Of a stretch of 64,000 bases of DNA, positions 24,362 through 35,442 are shown piece by piece. The stretch's first letter is position 1, and every line of letters starts with the position of its first letter. The notes under the pieces were generated by a model. The model was not told where the DNA came from and did no database searches. It saw only the letters and a program-made list of their open reading frames with translations. A program made the position numbers and the translations under genes. Source of the stretch: Aquatica leii (lineage: Eukaryota; Arthropoda; Insecta; Coleoptera; Lampyridae); assembly GCA_035610365.1 (NCBI GenBank), contig CM069432.1, forward strand, positions 280,799,709 to 280,863,708, written 5' to 3'.

Positions 24362-25317
24362 CTGTACGGCGAAAAGATAGAGTTAAATCCCTCCCATCAA
24401 ATACGCGCTAAATTTGAATAAAATTTTTTTATTGGTTAAAATTTTCAAGTCAGTATTACAACAAACACCAGTATTTAATGACATACTTCAGTTTGACCTG
24501 AGTTTAACGTTCGACATTTTGGTTAATTTATTCGCAGTTTTAAGTTTTTGTTATTTCCATTCATTTGACGAAATAGTATTTTTCAATACTTTGGAAGACA
24601 TTTGTGTATATTCAGATGCGTACTGAAATGATTCATTAAAGATTAACGTTAAAGTTACATTTTCTATTTTAGGTTATTCATTTAATTAATTATGGGTCAA
24701 GCCATGGCCCTGTCGCCACCGAAAAAACGTACATCTCGCCATTTTTCGATTGATGACAAGGAACGCATTGTAAATATTTTTAAAGCTAGTACCGAGGAAC
24801 ACCCGATAAAGCTAAGACCCAAATTATCGAGTTACCTGCAAAAGCCGCAAGTAATTTTAATTAAGTATTAATATTATCTATATCGATTACAATTTTAGGT
24901 GGGTGTGTCTCGAGTGTTTTCAATATTCAAACACATGACTTTCAAGCACCAAAAGTGTATCACAAATTTGTTAAAATGTAAAAATTTAATGAAGCGCTTG
25001 TTTATACGCGTTTTAAATCTTTAGTTGTTCTCTCTAAGTATTATTTGATAAATTTTTGAAATTAATCGTGTAACTGAATTAATAAATAAAGTTGTAAACG
25101 TATTTATTTGTCAGAAATTTTTAATTTTGTACATTTATTGAAAATCATACGATTTCCTATGTACTTTAATCTTTAATGCCTATATTATACATTACATAAT
25201 TTTTTAATTTTCGCGCTTTTACTAATTTGAGCCGTGTAAACTTGTCTCTTCATACATTGGTTTAAATTATCATACAAAATTGAAGGAGGGGCTTAACTCT
25301 ATCTTTTCGCCGTACAG
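24362..25317 (+). mobile_element. 956-bp DNA transposon with ~32-bp inverted repeats in the LTR
   Basis: The ends are CTGTACGGCGAAAAGATAGA at 24362 and its exact inverse ending at 25317. The match continues through GTTAA to a CCCCTCC-like block, about 32 bp with one or two differences. No target duplication is evident. It lies inside the gypsy 5' LTR, so it is younger than that element. It carries a short two-exon ORF, so it is probably a deletion derivative of a larger autonomous transposon whose superfamily I cannot name. Confidence 0.75.
24692..25024 (+). CDS. Possible two-exon helix-turn-helix protein inside the 956-bp transposon
   Basis: Exon 1 is 24692-24850 (53 codons from ATG; MGQAMALSPPKKRTSRHF, then IDDKERIVNIFKAS). 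A GTAATT…TTTTAG intron of 48 bases (24851-24898) ends in phase 0, and exon 2 (24899-25024) adds VGVSRVFSIFK and stops after 41 codons, giving 94 residues. The pattern 'KERIVNIF … GVSRVFSIF' resembles the DNA-binding helix-turn-helix at the start of many insect transposases. A possible upstream acceptor (TATTTTAG at 24665-24672) suggests a leader exon. I infer a truncated transposase; no catalytic domain is present. Confidence 0.45.
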
Positions 25318-25590
25318 GGAATAGTGTTAGTTAAAATAAATCGTGTATATATTTATTTTATAAATAAATTAATTTTAAAATTGTTACACTGGTGTCACGT
25401 GCGGGGTAGCGGTTTTAATGTGTAAATAATTTAATATCGCTCCAGTAATATAAAGACTGTGTAAACAAGTCATTACCTCGTGCTTCGTGTCCTTTATTAT
25501 TTAATTATTTAATAATAAAGGATTGTCTGTTATTAAAATTTAGTGTTATTAAACTTTTTATTCGCGAGGCGTTTGCAAACAGTTAAAATG

Positions 25591-26390
25591 AATTCAAAAT
25601 TATTTGAATTTCTCGAATTAATAAAAATGAGCAAGGATCAATGAATAAAAATTTGGAAGAAAATTATAGAAAAATGCAAGAAAAAGTGTTCTAGAAGTTA
25701 AAAAGAAGAAATACGAAGGAGCATAGAAAATCAAATCAAAATTGTTTAAGAAAATTCAAACAGATATGTTAAATATGCAAAGTTCTAGTAAACGGAAAAC
25801 AATGTATGAATGAGAAAATAAAAACAATAGAGGACAAATTAGAAGACAGAATGAAATTGCTTGAAGAAGGAATAAATCGAATGAATTGTCACGATCACCA
25901 ATAGATCATTGAGAAGAAGCCAAATACAAGTTTAAGATTCTGCCTCCAAATTTTGATGGAAAAACCCCTTGGTCAACATGCTACAAGCAGTTTGATGTCG
26001 CAGCCACAGTTAATAGTTGGAGCAACAATGCGACGTATTTAATAGTGACCTTACGTGGAGAAGAGCTTGTAATATTGCAGACTGTTCCTGACTACCTCCA
26101 AGAAAATTACGCTTAATTTCACGTTTAGAAATGAGATATAGAGATGCTCATCTTCAACAGGTGTACCAAGCCCAAATAAAAAGCCGTGTTCAGAAAAGTA
26201 CAAAAAGTCTTCAAGAGTTTGAGGCTGACATTACGAGATTGACACGGCTTGCGTATCCTGCAGCAGCTGATACCTTCCTGTAGCAGTTGGCTATTTAAAC
26301 CTTTGTGGACGGCCTCCGAGACAGCGAAACGCAGCAAATTCAACGGTTAGCTCGACCTAAGACGCTTTAGTAGATGCTTTAGAGTTTGAA
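25591..26390 (+). pseudogene. Gypsy gag remnant
   Basis: An ATG at 25591 opens only 18 codons before a stop. Capsid-like sequence is legible from about 25920: FKILPPNFDGKTPWS, YKQFDVAATVNSW, LRGEELVILQTVPD, then RYRDAHLQQVYQAQIKSR and QEFEADITRLTRLAYP, as in arthropod gypsy capsids. Stops and frame changes interrupt it at several points. No zinc knuckle was clearly found. Confidence 0.6.
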
Positions 26391-26597
26391 ATAGCAAAAT
26401 AGACATCGCACCGAAACGGTCATAAACTTCGCAGTGCTGCGGAAGTACCCGCACAGACACTAGAAACTATCGAGGAGATAACGCAACGAATACATCGGAA
26501 AAGAGGAAAAAAAGGAAACCTAAGAAAAAAACAAGAACAACGCTCGCAAATTTGGAACAAGTTGACCAAAAGAGACAAAAATTAATCTCATCTAGTC

Positions 26598-29183
26598 ATG
26601 TACACTATTCAAACGGCATCGCCTATTGAGCGATTGCACAGTATTTATCTCGATGGTAAGAACAATGGAAAAAGTTTTCAGTTACTGGCTGACACGAGAG
26701 CGACGAAGACCATCATTCGTTTAAACACATTTCGGGAAAACGAGAAAACAGTACGATTTCGAACGGCGATGGGCGAATAAATACCTACTCACGAACAAGT
26801 ACAAGTGACCATTGGAAAATGGAGTACTCGACAATAAAGTACTGGTAGCCGACTTCACGGAAAAAGTTATCCTGGGGAAGAACGATGTCCTAAAGATTAA
26901 CAGTGAAGAAATTCCTTTTCATTCGTCAGATAAAGCAGCTATGCGAAGCTCATTGAGTGAAGGCGTGACTTTGTCTACAAGGACTAAAAGTGTAGTGATG
27001 GCACGCTTGGATCGAAATTTCTGGGAAAAATACATCGTGCAATTGAACCAATATAGGGCAACTTAGTTGAAAAAACACGATGCCAGTAAGGATCTCGAAT
27101 GTCAACTCAGATCCAGTAACGTTGAAAAAGACCGTGGTAGGCCAAGGTACGACCGTATCTCAAATTGCAAGATGCGTAAATTCTAGTGAAAATACGTCAC
27201 CGAATAAGTGTCCACAATATCTATTGGACGTTCTTACCTCTAAATGCTGAAACATCAGCCAAGACCAACTAGCTAAAGTTAACGTGTCGAGCAACCGTAT
27301 GAAGATGTGTTTGCCCTGGAGAGTGGTTCCAAAGGAAGAACTAACGTGGTGAAGACGCTCGGCCGATACGACAACATCCAGGTCGACTTCCTTTGGCGAA
27401 AAGAGTAGAAGCGAAACAAATAATTACGGATATGGAGAGAGAAGGTGTGATTAAACTTTTAAATAGCTTATAGACGTCCCCAGTGGTACTCGTAAAAAAA
27501 AGATGGATCAACGAGTTTTTGCGTAAACTACATACCCTGTCAAGATCCCAGTGGTTTTTTACGTTGGATTTAAAGAGCGGTTATTAGTAGGTAAAATTGG
27601 AATCAAAGATCGTGAAAAAACAGTTTTGCCGATTGGATCTGGTTTGTGGCCGTTCACTGTGATGCCTTTCCGCCTGTTTACCGCTCCTGCAAAGTTCAAG
27701 CGTTTGATGGAGACCATCTTGCGCTGATTGTCTTGGAAGACGTGCTTGGTTTACCTAGACGACGTGATTGTGGTTGAAAGGTCGTTTGAAGAACACTTGA
27801 ACAATTTGAAAGAAGTGTTCCAACAACTACGTGGGGCAAATCTAAAACTAAGTCCAAAGAATTGCTATGTATTTAAGAAGGAAGTGCAATACCTTGGTCA
27901 CGTTGTATCTAAAGATGGAGTAAAAGGCTGACCCAGACAAAATCCGAGCAGTGCAAACATGGCCAAAACCGATAGACAAACATTAAATTCTCTTGGGTTG
28001 TGCACCTATTATAGACGATTTGTACCTAGATTTGCCAACATTGCCAAACCTTTAACAAAATTGAACGAAGAAAAAGTAGAATTTAGACGGAATGAAGACT
28101 GAAAAAGCGCTTTCCATCAACTAAAACAGGCGCTAGTCACTTCGACGATTTTAAGTTATCCAAGGAAAGATGGAAAATTTGTTTTGGATACCGATGCAAA
28201 TAATATATTCATAGGTGCAGTTCTTTCGCAGGTGCAAAATGGACAAAAAAAAGTCATTGTGTATTTTAGCAAGGTTCTGTCCAGGCCAGAAAAGAATAAC
28301 TGTGTGACTAAAAAAAACTGTTTACAGTCGTCAAGTCACTTTTACTTTTTGAAATGGCTATTACAGTTTTGTAATAAAGATAAAGTGGCAAGATTGATCG
28401 AGAGACTTCAAAAGTATGACTACGACACAGAACACCGTATCGGAAGCAGTCATCGGAACGCTGATGTCTTGACATCGCAGGCCCGTTCTCAGAAGCTGAT
28501 TCGAAAAACAAATACATCTTGGTAGCGATCGATTATTTCACAAAATGGACAGAGGCTTACGCCATACCCAATCAAAAAGCAGCTGAGTTCGCAGACGTAT
28601 TAGTGAAATAGTTTTTCTGTCGGTTTAAAGTTCCGTTGGAATTATATTCCGACCAAGGCCGCAATTTTGAATCTGCCCTGTGTCAAGAAGTATGCCGACT
28701 GTTGAGAATTAAGAAAACTAGGACGACGTCTCTCCATCCTCAATCTAATGGCATGGTTAAACGGATGAATCGAACAATGTGAAAGGATTTAGTCAAAGTA
28801 GTGTCCGAACACCAAAGAGAGTAGAATCAGTACTACACCATCATGTGTCATGCTCGGTCGCGAAATACGACTGACATGCGACCTCCAATTTGCACGAAGA
28901 CCGGAACAAGAAGTTGTAGAAGACTACGCAAGCTGACGAAGAGGCTAGACAAAGTACATGAAATGGTCCGTAATAACACACAAATTGCCAGCGACAGAAT
29001 GAAGACCAGATATAAAGTTAAGGCATAACATCGTGGGCGTGGTATGTCGCCAAAGCTGCAGAAGCAATGAGAGGGCCCTTATAAAATCATACAGCGTATT
29101 AATAACGTCATATATTGCATCCGAAAACCACCCAGAAGTAAGCCAAAAGTAGTCCACATCAATCGTGTAGCCCCGTTCTGGTG
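26598..29183 (+). pseudogene. Gypsy pol remnant (protease, RT, RNase H, integrase)
   Basis: The protease (26598-26780) has LLADTRATKT in place of the usual DTGA. RT traces run from about 27390, with the catalytic CLVYLDDVIV near 27745. RNase H (28184-28500) keeps DTDANNIFIGAVLS, but the expected catalytic Glu position reads KKNCLQ. The next conserved block, KNKYILVAIDYFTKW, is already the integrase core, so the integrase zinc finger and linker are deleted. The core has the two Asp (AIDYF, YSDQGR), but the catalytic Glu site reads GMVKRMNR, a Lys instead of Glu. The carboxy-terminal SKPKVVHINRVAPFW block ends at 29183. Many stops and shifts are present. Confidence 0.75.
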
Positions 29184-29360
29184 ATAAATCTGAACCAAGG
29201 CAATAGCAGAATTAAAAATCCAGTCGAATAAATGTACTTGGATAAGTTTATAATCATATACGGGGCTTCTGGAAAGGCTAGGTTCGAAGTTACAACCAAG
29301 GAACAACAAGAGGTGACAGTCGAATTTAAAGTTTGGACGGAAAAGTGTTAAAACTACGTA

Positions 29361-29558
29361 GTGGTGACTAAGAACTACTCACGTACAAAGCTGTTATACG
29401 AAAATCTGTGGCAAGCATTATGGAATTTCAAGAGAGAAATGGAGTTCTACAAGATGAAGAAATTGGTAGAACCCAAACTTGGTTGTGGATTAGATAGACT
29501 GGATTGGAAGACAGTTAGAAAAATGTTAGAGGTTGTCTTACGAGGAACAAACGTTTAA
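29361..29558 (+). CDS. Unrecognised 65-codon frame between pol and 3' LTR
   Basis: A basic frame (LYENLWQALWNFKREMEF, then KKLVEPKLGCGLDRLDW) lies between the end of gypsy pol and the 3' LTR. I do not recognise it. It could be a chance frame, the end of a polyprotein extension or an accessory product. No signal peptide or membrane segment is visible. Confidence 0.25.
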   Translation: MVTKNYSRTKLLYENLWQALWNFKREMEFYKMKKLVEPKLGCGLDRLDWKTVRKMLEVVLRGTNV

Positions 29559-29726
29559 GTGTTAGTCTGCAGTTACTATCCAAGTAGAATATCGGGTCAG
29601 GAAAAGTCCATTGACTTCCACTTTTATGTCCAAAAGAGATGGAAAGAGCTGCCGCTTACGCCATGATCCTTTCTACCGGAGTCGCATCCAATTTCCTGTT
29701 CTGAGTTCCTGTCTTAAGAAAAAGGC

Positions 29727-30096
29727 AGTAAAACGTTCTCAAAGTTATTGTCAACTTCAAGACAATGACCAAATGATGTTGAATATTGTAGACACAGATA
29801 ACAAAAATATATAAAAGCTATTCAAAGGAAGCTGAAGTTTTTTTTCATAATTAGAAGTTATGAAGACGGTTTAAATAAATTTAGTCTTTAACGCGTGTGC
29901 TAAGACTAATAAGTGTACTTGCTTTTCATATACACAAATACCGGTTTAGATAAACCGAAGTTATCCGCGGACATTATTTTTCGAGTGAGAGTTATAAGTG
30001 ATATATAAATTAGCGCCATTTTCTTAAATACTGTTGCATTTTATTAAATTATGTAAATATTTAGTTTATAAATAATTTAATTTTAAATTTGTTGCA
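29727..30096 (+). repeat. Gypsy 3' LTR
   Basis: Aligns with the interrupted 5' LTR; starts near AAACGTTCTCAA and ends TTTGTTGCA where the 5' LTR ends ATTGTTACA. The LTR copies differ at many positions and by small indels. Confidence 0.7.
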
Positions 30097-32500
30097 AATA
30101 AATAGTAACATTAAGAGTTCACTCGCAGTTAATATGTAATCGAGAAGTTAAACTTTGAATGCGAAACTAGTGAATTTGCAACCCAAAGCAAATCGCATTT
30201 AGCATAAATTAAAACCAAAATAATACAAATAAAAATGTGCGTTCGTTAGTCGTGCTAACACCTATATTTACGTCGCACGTATTTTACGTCCCACAAATAC
30301 ACAAATTAAAAGCAAACAAAAAAATACTAATAAATATCCAGTCATGCTAATAGCCATCGGTTGTTTGAATTGTCCCCTAAAATCGTTAGAAAGCATAAAA
30401 AAAGAATTAAATATAAAATGATATCACCAATAAGTTGCTTCTAGACAAACAATTAACCGTGGTAATCAAATGTGTCAAGTTTCCCAGTGACAACGACTTG
30501 TCTCCAGATTACGTTTCAAAAGTGGTGTAATTATCCAATATACCCATTAGTACGTACTCCTAATTATTGTTTACAACGAAAGGTAATTTATTGACTTGTA
30601 ACATTCCAAAGTGACACGTGGCGGTGTTCCAAATCGCTATCACAATTACGGGAAAATCAAATTAAGCCAGAGAAATAAAAATCAATTCTTACCCCAGAAA
30701 GACTTTCACATATGAAACAAAACTATTAAACCCATTTATATCGTAGATTATTGCGAATATATTTAAGTAAAACCCTCACGTTGAATGACCATATACAATC
30801 CGTTTCAAAGTCACTGGAAATATATTTTTTTCCTTCAATAATTCCATCTAATAAATTATTTTTGCTACATTCTCGATTTGTTTTTCCGTAACGAGAAATT
30901 TATTGTTGGCTATTAGTGTTTCGAGTTCAAATAAATGCTGTTTATTTATTTCCTGGTTAGTTTAAAGTCATTGTTACTCATGGTGTTGAAAGAACCCCTC
31001 CGGACGGGTTCATGTTAATAATATTTTATTGTCAGATTCAGAGTGTATTTAATTTATGGATACACAGTTTATAAAAGAATAATATTTACCAAATAAGTTG
31101 AGGAAGGTAACCTCGTAGTTATTACTCGCGATAGACGTTACCACTTGTACAATCTAGCACTTGTTTACGTTTTTAAGCCAAATGGCAACTATTTCTACTC
31201 TCTAGACATTAAAAAAATTAAATTTCTGAGCAGTTTAGTAGTTGAAAATAGAAGTAGTAAAGTAAATTAACAATGCGTAACTTAATTGTTGGCGGCTAGC
31301 TCGATATGATTCATCAAGTCCCGGTGTGCTAGTCTTACAATGAAACATTATCAACAAGTTCAATAAATTGTTAAGAGTTTGACAAAAATTCAGATAATTC
31401 TCTAGCAGATCCTAATTATTTTCCAAAATAAACTAACTTCTAAACCGCTCTCGATTTCTGAAACAACTTAGTACAAACTCTGAATACTTAAACGATGACA
31501 AAATATTTGATGAAATAAACCAAAAAAATGTAGACCACGAGTGTTCTTAAGATGTGCAAGACATAGATATTGTATTCCAGGAGACAAGTCATTTGACTGG
31601 AAGGAGCTACAAATAGTCGAAACTTAAAAAAAAAAACAACTATTTGAGAAAGCTGTTTCAAGGAAAAATTGGACTTCCGGTCTAAGTCAACACTCCCAGT
31701 CGATATTTTACATCTTACTACCCAAGTCATTCCTAACAAAAATAGTAAAAGAAACAAACCTGTATGCGAGTCAAGTTAGGGGCACTGATATTTATGACGA
31801 TATTTGAAAGAGCTCAAAGCGTTTTTGGGAATATGTAACGTTCATAATTGAATTTGTGCGTCTCAAATAAATGAAATCAAAACAATTATTAAAAATGTAG
31901 AACTCATGTAGGTTTTAGTAAAGTAGAAGCTCGATTAGTTCACATTCATCGTAGAGTAAAGTCTCTATATATGTCAGTTGAGGAAAATTCCATCAAAGTA
32001 GAAGCATTGAATTATTGTAATGAGTTGTTGGTGTATTTACAATATCTTTCAGATATTCAAACGTGTGACGAAAGTTTACTTAAACATTATTTTACTGATA
32101 TACAAACTAATAAATTGTCCACGCAACGAATGGTAAACGAAACTGTTACAGTAAGGACCTTTAATTCTAGTACTATATTTACTCAGACTCTAATCACCTC
32201 TACTACAACGATTTAAAATTATCTTATTTACTCTTCTATGACTACTTGTTCTTCTTTACCTCTGCTACAGCTAGTTGCATGCTCTGGTTCTCTGAATCAT
32301 CGATATTTGCATATTTGTGTTATAATTTACAAATGTATATTTATTTCTTTTTGGAATGTAAAAGTTAGGCCTACAAATTTAATTTGTTGTACGACGTGTT
32401 GCCGAATCGAAAGGGCTTATTTCAACCACTATTGTCTGTGATATTGACTTATCCTCTAGCGTTTGATCGCACCTATGTCAATTTATATTCTCCTCTTACT
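30097..32500. other. Non-coding stretch with copy 2 of a dispersed repeat
   Basis: 31225-31345 matches the split repeat at 23561-23910. Short frames at 31488-31757, 31971-32216 and 32238-32441 have no recognisable domains. The stretch 31560-32220 keeps long low-stop runs on the plus strand (for example VEENSIKVEALNYCNELLV) and may be a decayed transposon gene I cannot identify. Confidence 0.45.
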
Positions 32501-32776
32501 TACTTATACCTTAGGAGAAAAATGTGATAGATATTCACTGTACAATTGACCGAATTAGGTATGACCCGCACTCAATCGGAGAATGGGGTGGGTGAATTGT
32601 CAAATTATATAAAACACAAACATAAACATGTACACACAAAAAAAAATTTAACAACCGTTGGCTATGCAATTATTTAAATAGTACCATAAAAAAATTAGAA
32701 ATAGCTTTCTATTTAAGCACTTAAATGTCGGCGTACATAGTTTTATAATCACAATAAAAGTTATCGTACGTCTTTT
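32501..32776 (-). repeat. Gypsy 3' LTR (minus-strand element)
   Basis: Aligns with 35194-35442 but carries about 60 extra bases (around 32540-32600). The high-coordinate edge is shared (GTACGTCTTTTA) and lies against the end of the integrase fragment. Confidence 0.7.
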
Positions 32777-33660
32777 ATTCATATTCATATTCGCAAATAT
32801 CGGATTTTATTTTAGGCCAGTAGTAATTTTGGGAAACTCGCTTAAACGTTTTATGAACACCGGAATGCCCTGAACGTGGATCATCATGACAACGCTCCAA
32901 TATTTTTTTTCGATCTTCTTTTGGAACAACTATCTTCCATTCTTCTGGGAAATCAAGGCCAGGAATAGTCTTTGACTTAATGAACTTATACAATTTAGAG
33001 TCTACTATTCGCCAAGATGGATACTGAAGAGGATTCTTAGACACAAATTTTATCATTCGCAAATACCATTTATCCACAACATTCGAAACATCTACAGAAT
33101 CAACAACAGGAACTGAACGTGAAAGCATATCAGGTACAATATGTTCTTTACCTTTTTTGTGTATTAGATTAAATGAATATTGTTGCAGTTTCAAACTCCA
33201 CCTAGCCAAACGTCCTAAACTATTCAACCAAAGTAGGGACCAATGGTCAGTAACAACCGTAAAGTGAGTGCCTTCGATATAAGGACGTAGTTTTTTTATT
33301 GACCACAGTACTGCCAAGCATTCGCGCTCAGTACAAGTAAATTTACGTTCTTGCCTAATGAGAAAGCGTGACAAATAAATGAGTTTTTCATCCTCATCCG
33401 GAAAATTCTGCGTTAAGACCGTACCAAGACCATATCCACTAGCATTATTTTGGATAACAAAAGGCAAATAAAAATTTGGACACGTCAAAACGGGAGCCGA
33501 TATAAGTCTTTCTTAAATCTGACAAAAAACTTCTTCTTGCCTACTTCCCCAACACCACTATGCGTTTTTCTTCAATAGCTCTGTTATTGGTTGTATTAAT
33601 GATGAAAAGTTTGGAATGAAACGCCGATACCATGACGCTGTCCCTATTACACTACGAACT
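32777..33660 (-). pseudogene. Gypsy RNase H and integrase zinc finger
   Basis: Traces of the RT thumb ([15 protein letters not shown]) at about 33640-33580 precede the open frame 33488-32775. RNase H reads IQNNASGYGLGTVLTQ, where the first catalytic Asp of the usual DASG motif is Asn. TERECLAVLW (Glu) and VVTDHWSLLWL (Asp) are kept. The frame continues to the integrase H2C2 zinc domain (RCHDDPRSGHSGVHKTF, YYWPKI) and then meets the LTR, so the catalytic core is absent. Confidence 0.75.
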
Positions 33661-34482
33661 TCTGATACTTTAGTAGGAATCGGAATCTGAAGAATTGCTT
33701 GCAATAATTGTAATTATGTAAGTTAAAGTAAGCAAAATTCTGTGAATGACTTTTCTCACAGCGACAAAATAATTAAATAAACTTACCCACAATCCAGTAC
33801 CTACTCGTTTGAAGAAAACGTTTTCCTCGTTGAGTCAGCCTGGAATAAATTTGAATAGCAAATCGTGTTCTTGTCTTCGTTTTTAGTTTTAACCTTACAG
33901 CGTTATTCTCGTCCCATGAAGGTATTAATCCATATTCACCCCTGATCGATAATGCATCGAACCATACAACCCAAAACGTGGCAGGATGGCTATCAAATTA
34001 AAAAAGTTACCAAAGAATTCAAAACAACGGATATAAACAGCTTACCCTGTGACGAATAAACTACTTTAAATACGTAATGAAATTATAATTTCATTTCCAT
34101 TAGTGTTGATGTTATTAGAATCTTCCAATTTTAAACTGCACTGGCCATTTTACGTAGTTGTCAGTTTAACGTCTTGACAGGAAATGACAGTAAAAAAAAC
34201 TCGGCAGAGGGAGTTAAAACCGAAATCTAATTTTAATTCAGCCAATATACAGGGTAATAGGTTATGAAATTTTTGCACGTAACAAAATTAATGCCTAACC
34301 GGTAAACAAGTCACTCGCAGATGCAAACAATTGCTCTTTAGTAACATTTCTTGAAATACATAGTTCCTCAATAATTTCTAACGCCATTCCGACACAGGTG
34401 TACGTTTATACAAGGAATAAAGTGGTTGACGATGTACTTGAGATACTTGTGCAGGCAACTGAGTTACATTAGACGGGCCAAC

Positions 34483-34683
34483 TTACGCGTCGCTACTTTC
34501 ATCTGAACTACTAGACTCAATCGTTGTAGAAGACAATGTCATGCTAATATCGAGCGCACTACTGTTAACTTGTGACAATTTGTTATATCGCTTTACTTTA
34601 CTTTCTAATTTAGACTGAAGCTCTAGCAAATCTACAAGAACTTTGGAACGTCGAGCGTGCTCTTCATCATTATTCGACACCAC
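34483..34683 (-). pseudogene. Gypsy gag fragment
   Basis: A 66-codon frame, MVSNNDEEHARRSKVLVDL then LQSKLESKVKRYNKL, ends in a Ser-rich acidic tail. The charged helical sequence near the 5' end of the element is consistent with gag, but no domain is identifiable. Confidence 0.4.
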
Positions 34684-35171
34684 TTTATCAGCACGAGTAA
34701 AAGTATGAACTAATTTCGCGTAATCCCCGCACTTATCATCCCCCGAAAAACTATTCTATTCTCGAACTTATCTGTAAAATTTTAGTTTCGATTGGCTCTA
34801 CTTTATCTTTAAAGCTGTAAGGATGCCGTGGATAATGTAATTCAGAACCAGATTTCTCTAATTTCAACAATACTCTAAAACATTTTTTGTAGTCCTATCC
34901 TTAACTCCCCGAACAGATAATTCGTATTCCAACTCGTCCTTATCTAACCGATTAACTTCAAAATTACCCTCCATTGTTTCAAAAACTATATAAATATATT
35001 TCCAAGCAATAATAATATAAGGAAACACCAAAAACACCAACAATGTTGAAGCAATCTGTCAAACACTAAAATTCGATAAGTTCCAAATTTACTCACAAAA
35101 ATTCAATAAACGATGTAACAACTAGCATTTACGTTAGTGCTTCAACTTGCATTATTTTATTTCACAATCGA

Positions 35172-35189
35172 GCCCCACGTTGGGCGCCA
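35172..35189 (-). other. Perfect tRNA-Lys primer-binding site
   Basis: GCCCCACGTTGGGCGCCA equals the last 18 bases of insect tRNA-Lys including CCA, as I recall it. It lies a few bases inside the 5' LTR of the minus-strand gypsy element and fixes the element's orientation. Confidence 0.85.
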
Positions 35190-35193
35190 AAAT

Positions 35194-35442
35194 TTGTAAC
35201 ACTTTACTTAGGAGTTAAAAAAAATGTGATATATATATACGTATATATATATATATTCTCACAAAACATAAATATGTACACAAAAAAAAATTTTAACAAC
35301 CGTTGGGTATGCAATTATTATTATTATTATTGCAATATTTAAATGGTGCCATAAAAAATTAGAAATAGCTTTCTATTTAAGCAGCTTAAATGTCGGCGTA
35401 GATAGTTTTATAATGACAATAAAAATTATCGTACGTCTTTTA
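35194..35442 (-). repeat. Gypsy 5' LTR (minus-strand element)
   Basis: Aligns with the copy at 32501-32776. It contains TATATA-rich microsatellite sequence (35229-35256) and a (TTA)n run near 35316-35330 that the other LTR lacks. Confidence 0.7.

Larger units (their letters stand above)
24067..25388 (+). repeat. Gypsy 5' LTR, interrupted
   Basis: 24067-24361 aligns with 29727-30050 (for example ATGATGTTGAA, CACAGATAACA, AATATATAAA and AAGTGATATATAAATTA). 25318-25388 aligns with the tail of the 3' LTR (TATAAATAAATTAATTTTAAAATTGTTACA). The transposon at 24362-25317 splits it. A primer-site-like TGGTGTCACGTGCGGGG starts at 25390, one base after the LTR. Confidence 0.75.
24067..30096 (+). mobile_element. 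Ty3/gypsy LTR retrotransposon with both LTRs
   Basis: The 5' LTR is 24067-25388 (TGTAAC…GTTACA, inflated by a 956-bp DNA transposon) and the 3' LTR is about 29727-30096. Internal sequence holds gag, protease, reverse transcriptase, RNase H and integrase in gypsy order. All are broken, and a deletion fuses RNase H directly to the integrase core. No clear target duplication was found. The LTRs differ by many substitutions and indels, so insertion is old. Confidence 0.8.
32501..35442 (-). mobile_element. Ty3/gypsy deletion derivative with both LTRs
   Basis: The 3' LTR (about 32501-32776) and 5' LTR (about 35194-35442) share blocks such as CTTAGGAG, ACATAAA-ATGTACACA, TTTAACAACCGTTGG, AGAAATAGCTTTCTATTTAAG, AAATGTCGGCGTA and TTATCGTACGTCTTTTA. 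The primer site 35172-35189 is a perfect tRNA-Lys match. The interior (~2.4 kb) keeps only gag scraps, an RT thumb trace, RNase H and the integrase zinc finger. The integrase core is missing, and coding sequence runs straight into the 3' LTR. Confidence 0.8.

Noticed and set aside
24414-24626. 70-codon Phe/Leu-rich frame inside the 956-bp transposon
   Set aside because: Low-complexity AT-rich translation; the two-exon ORF just downstream is the better candidate.
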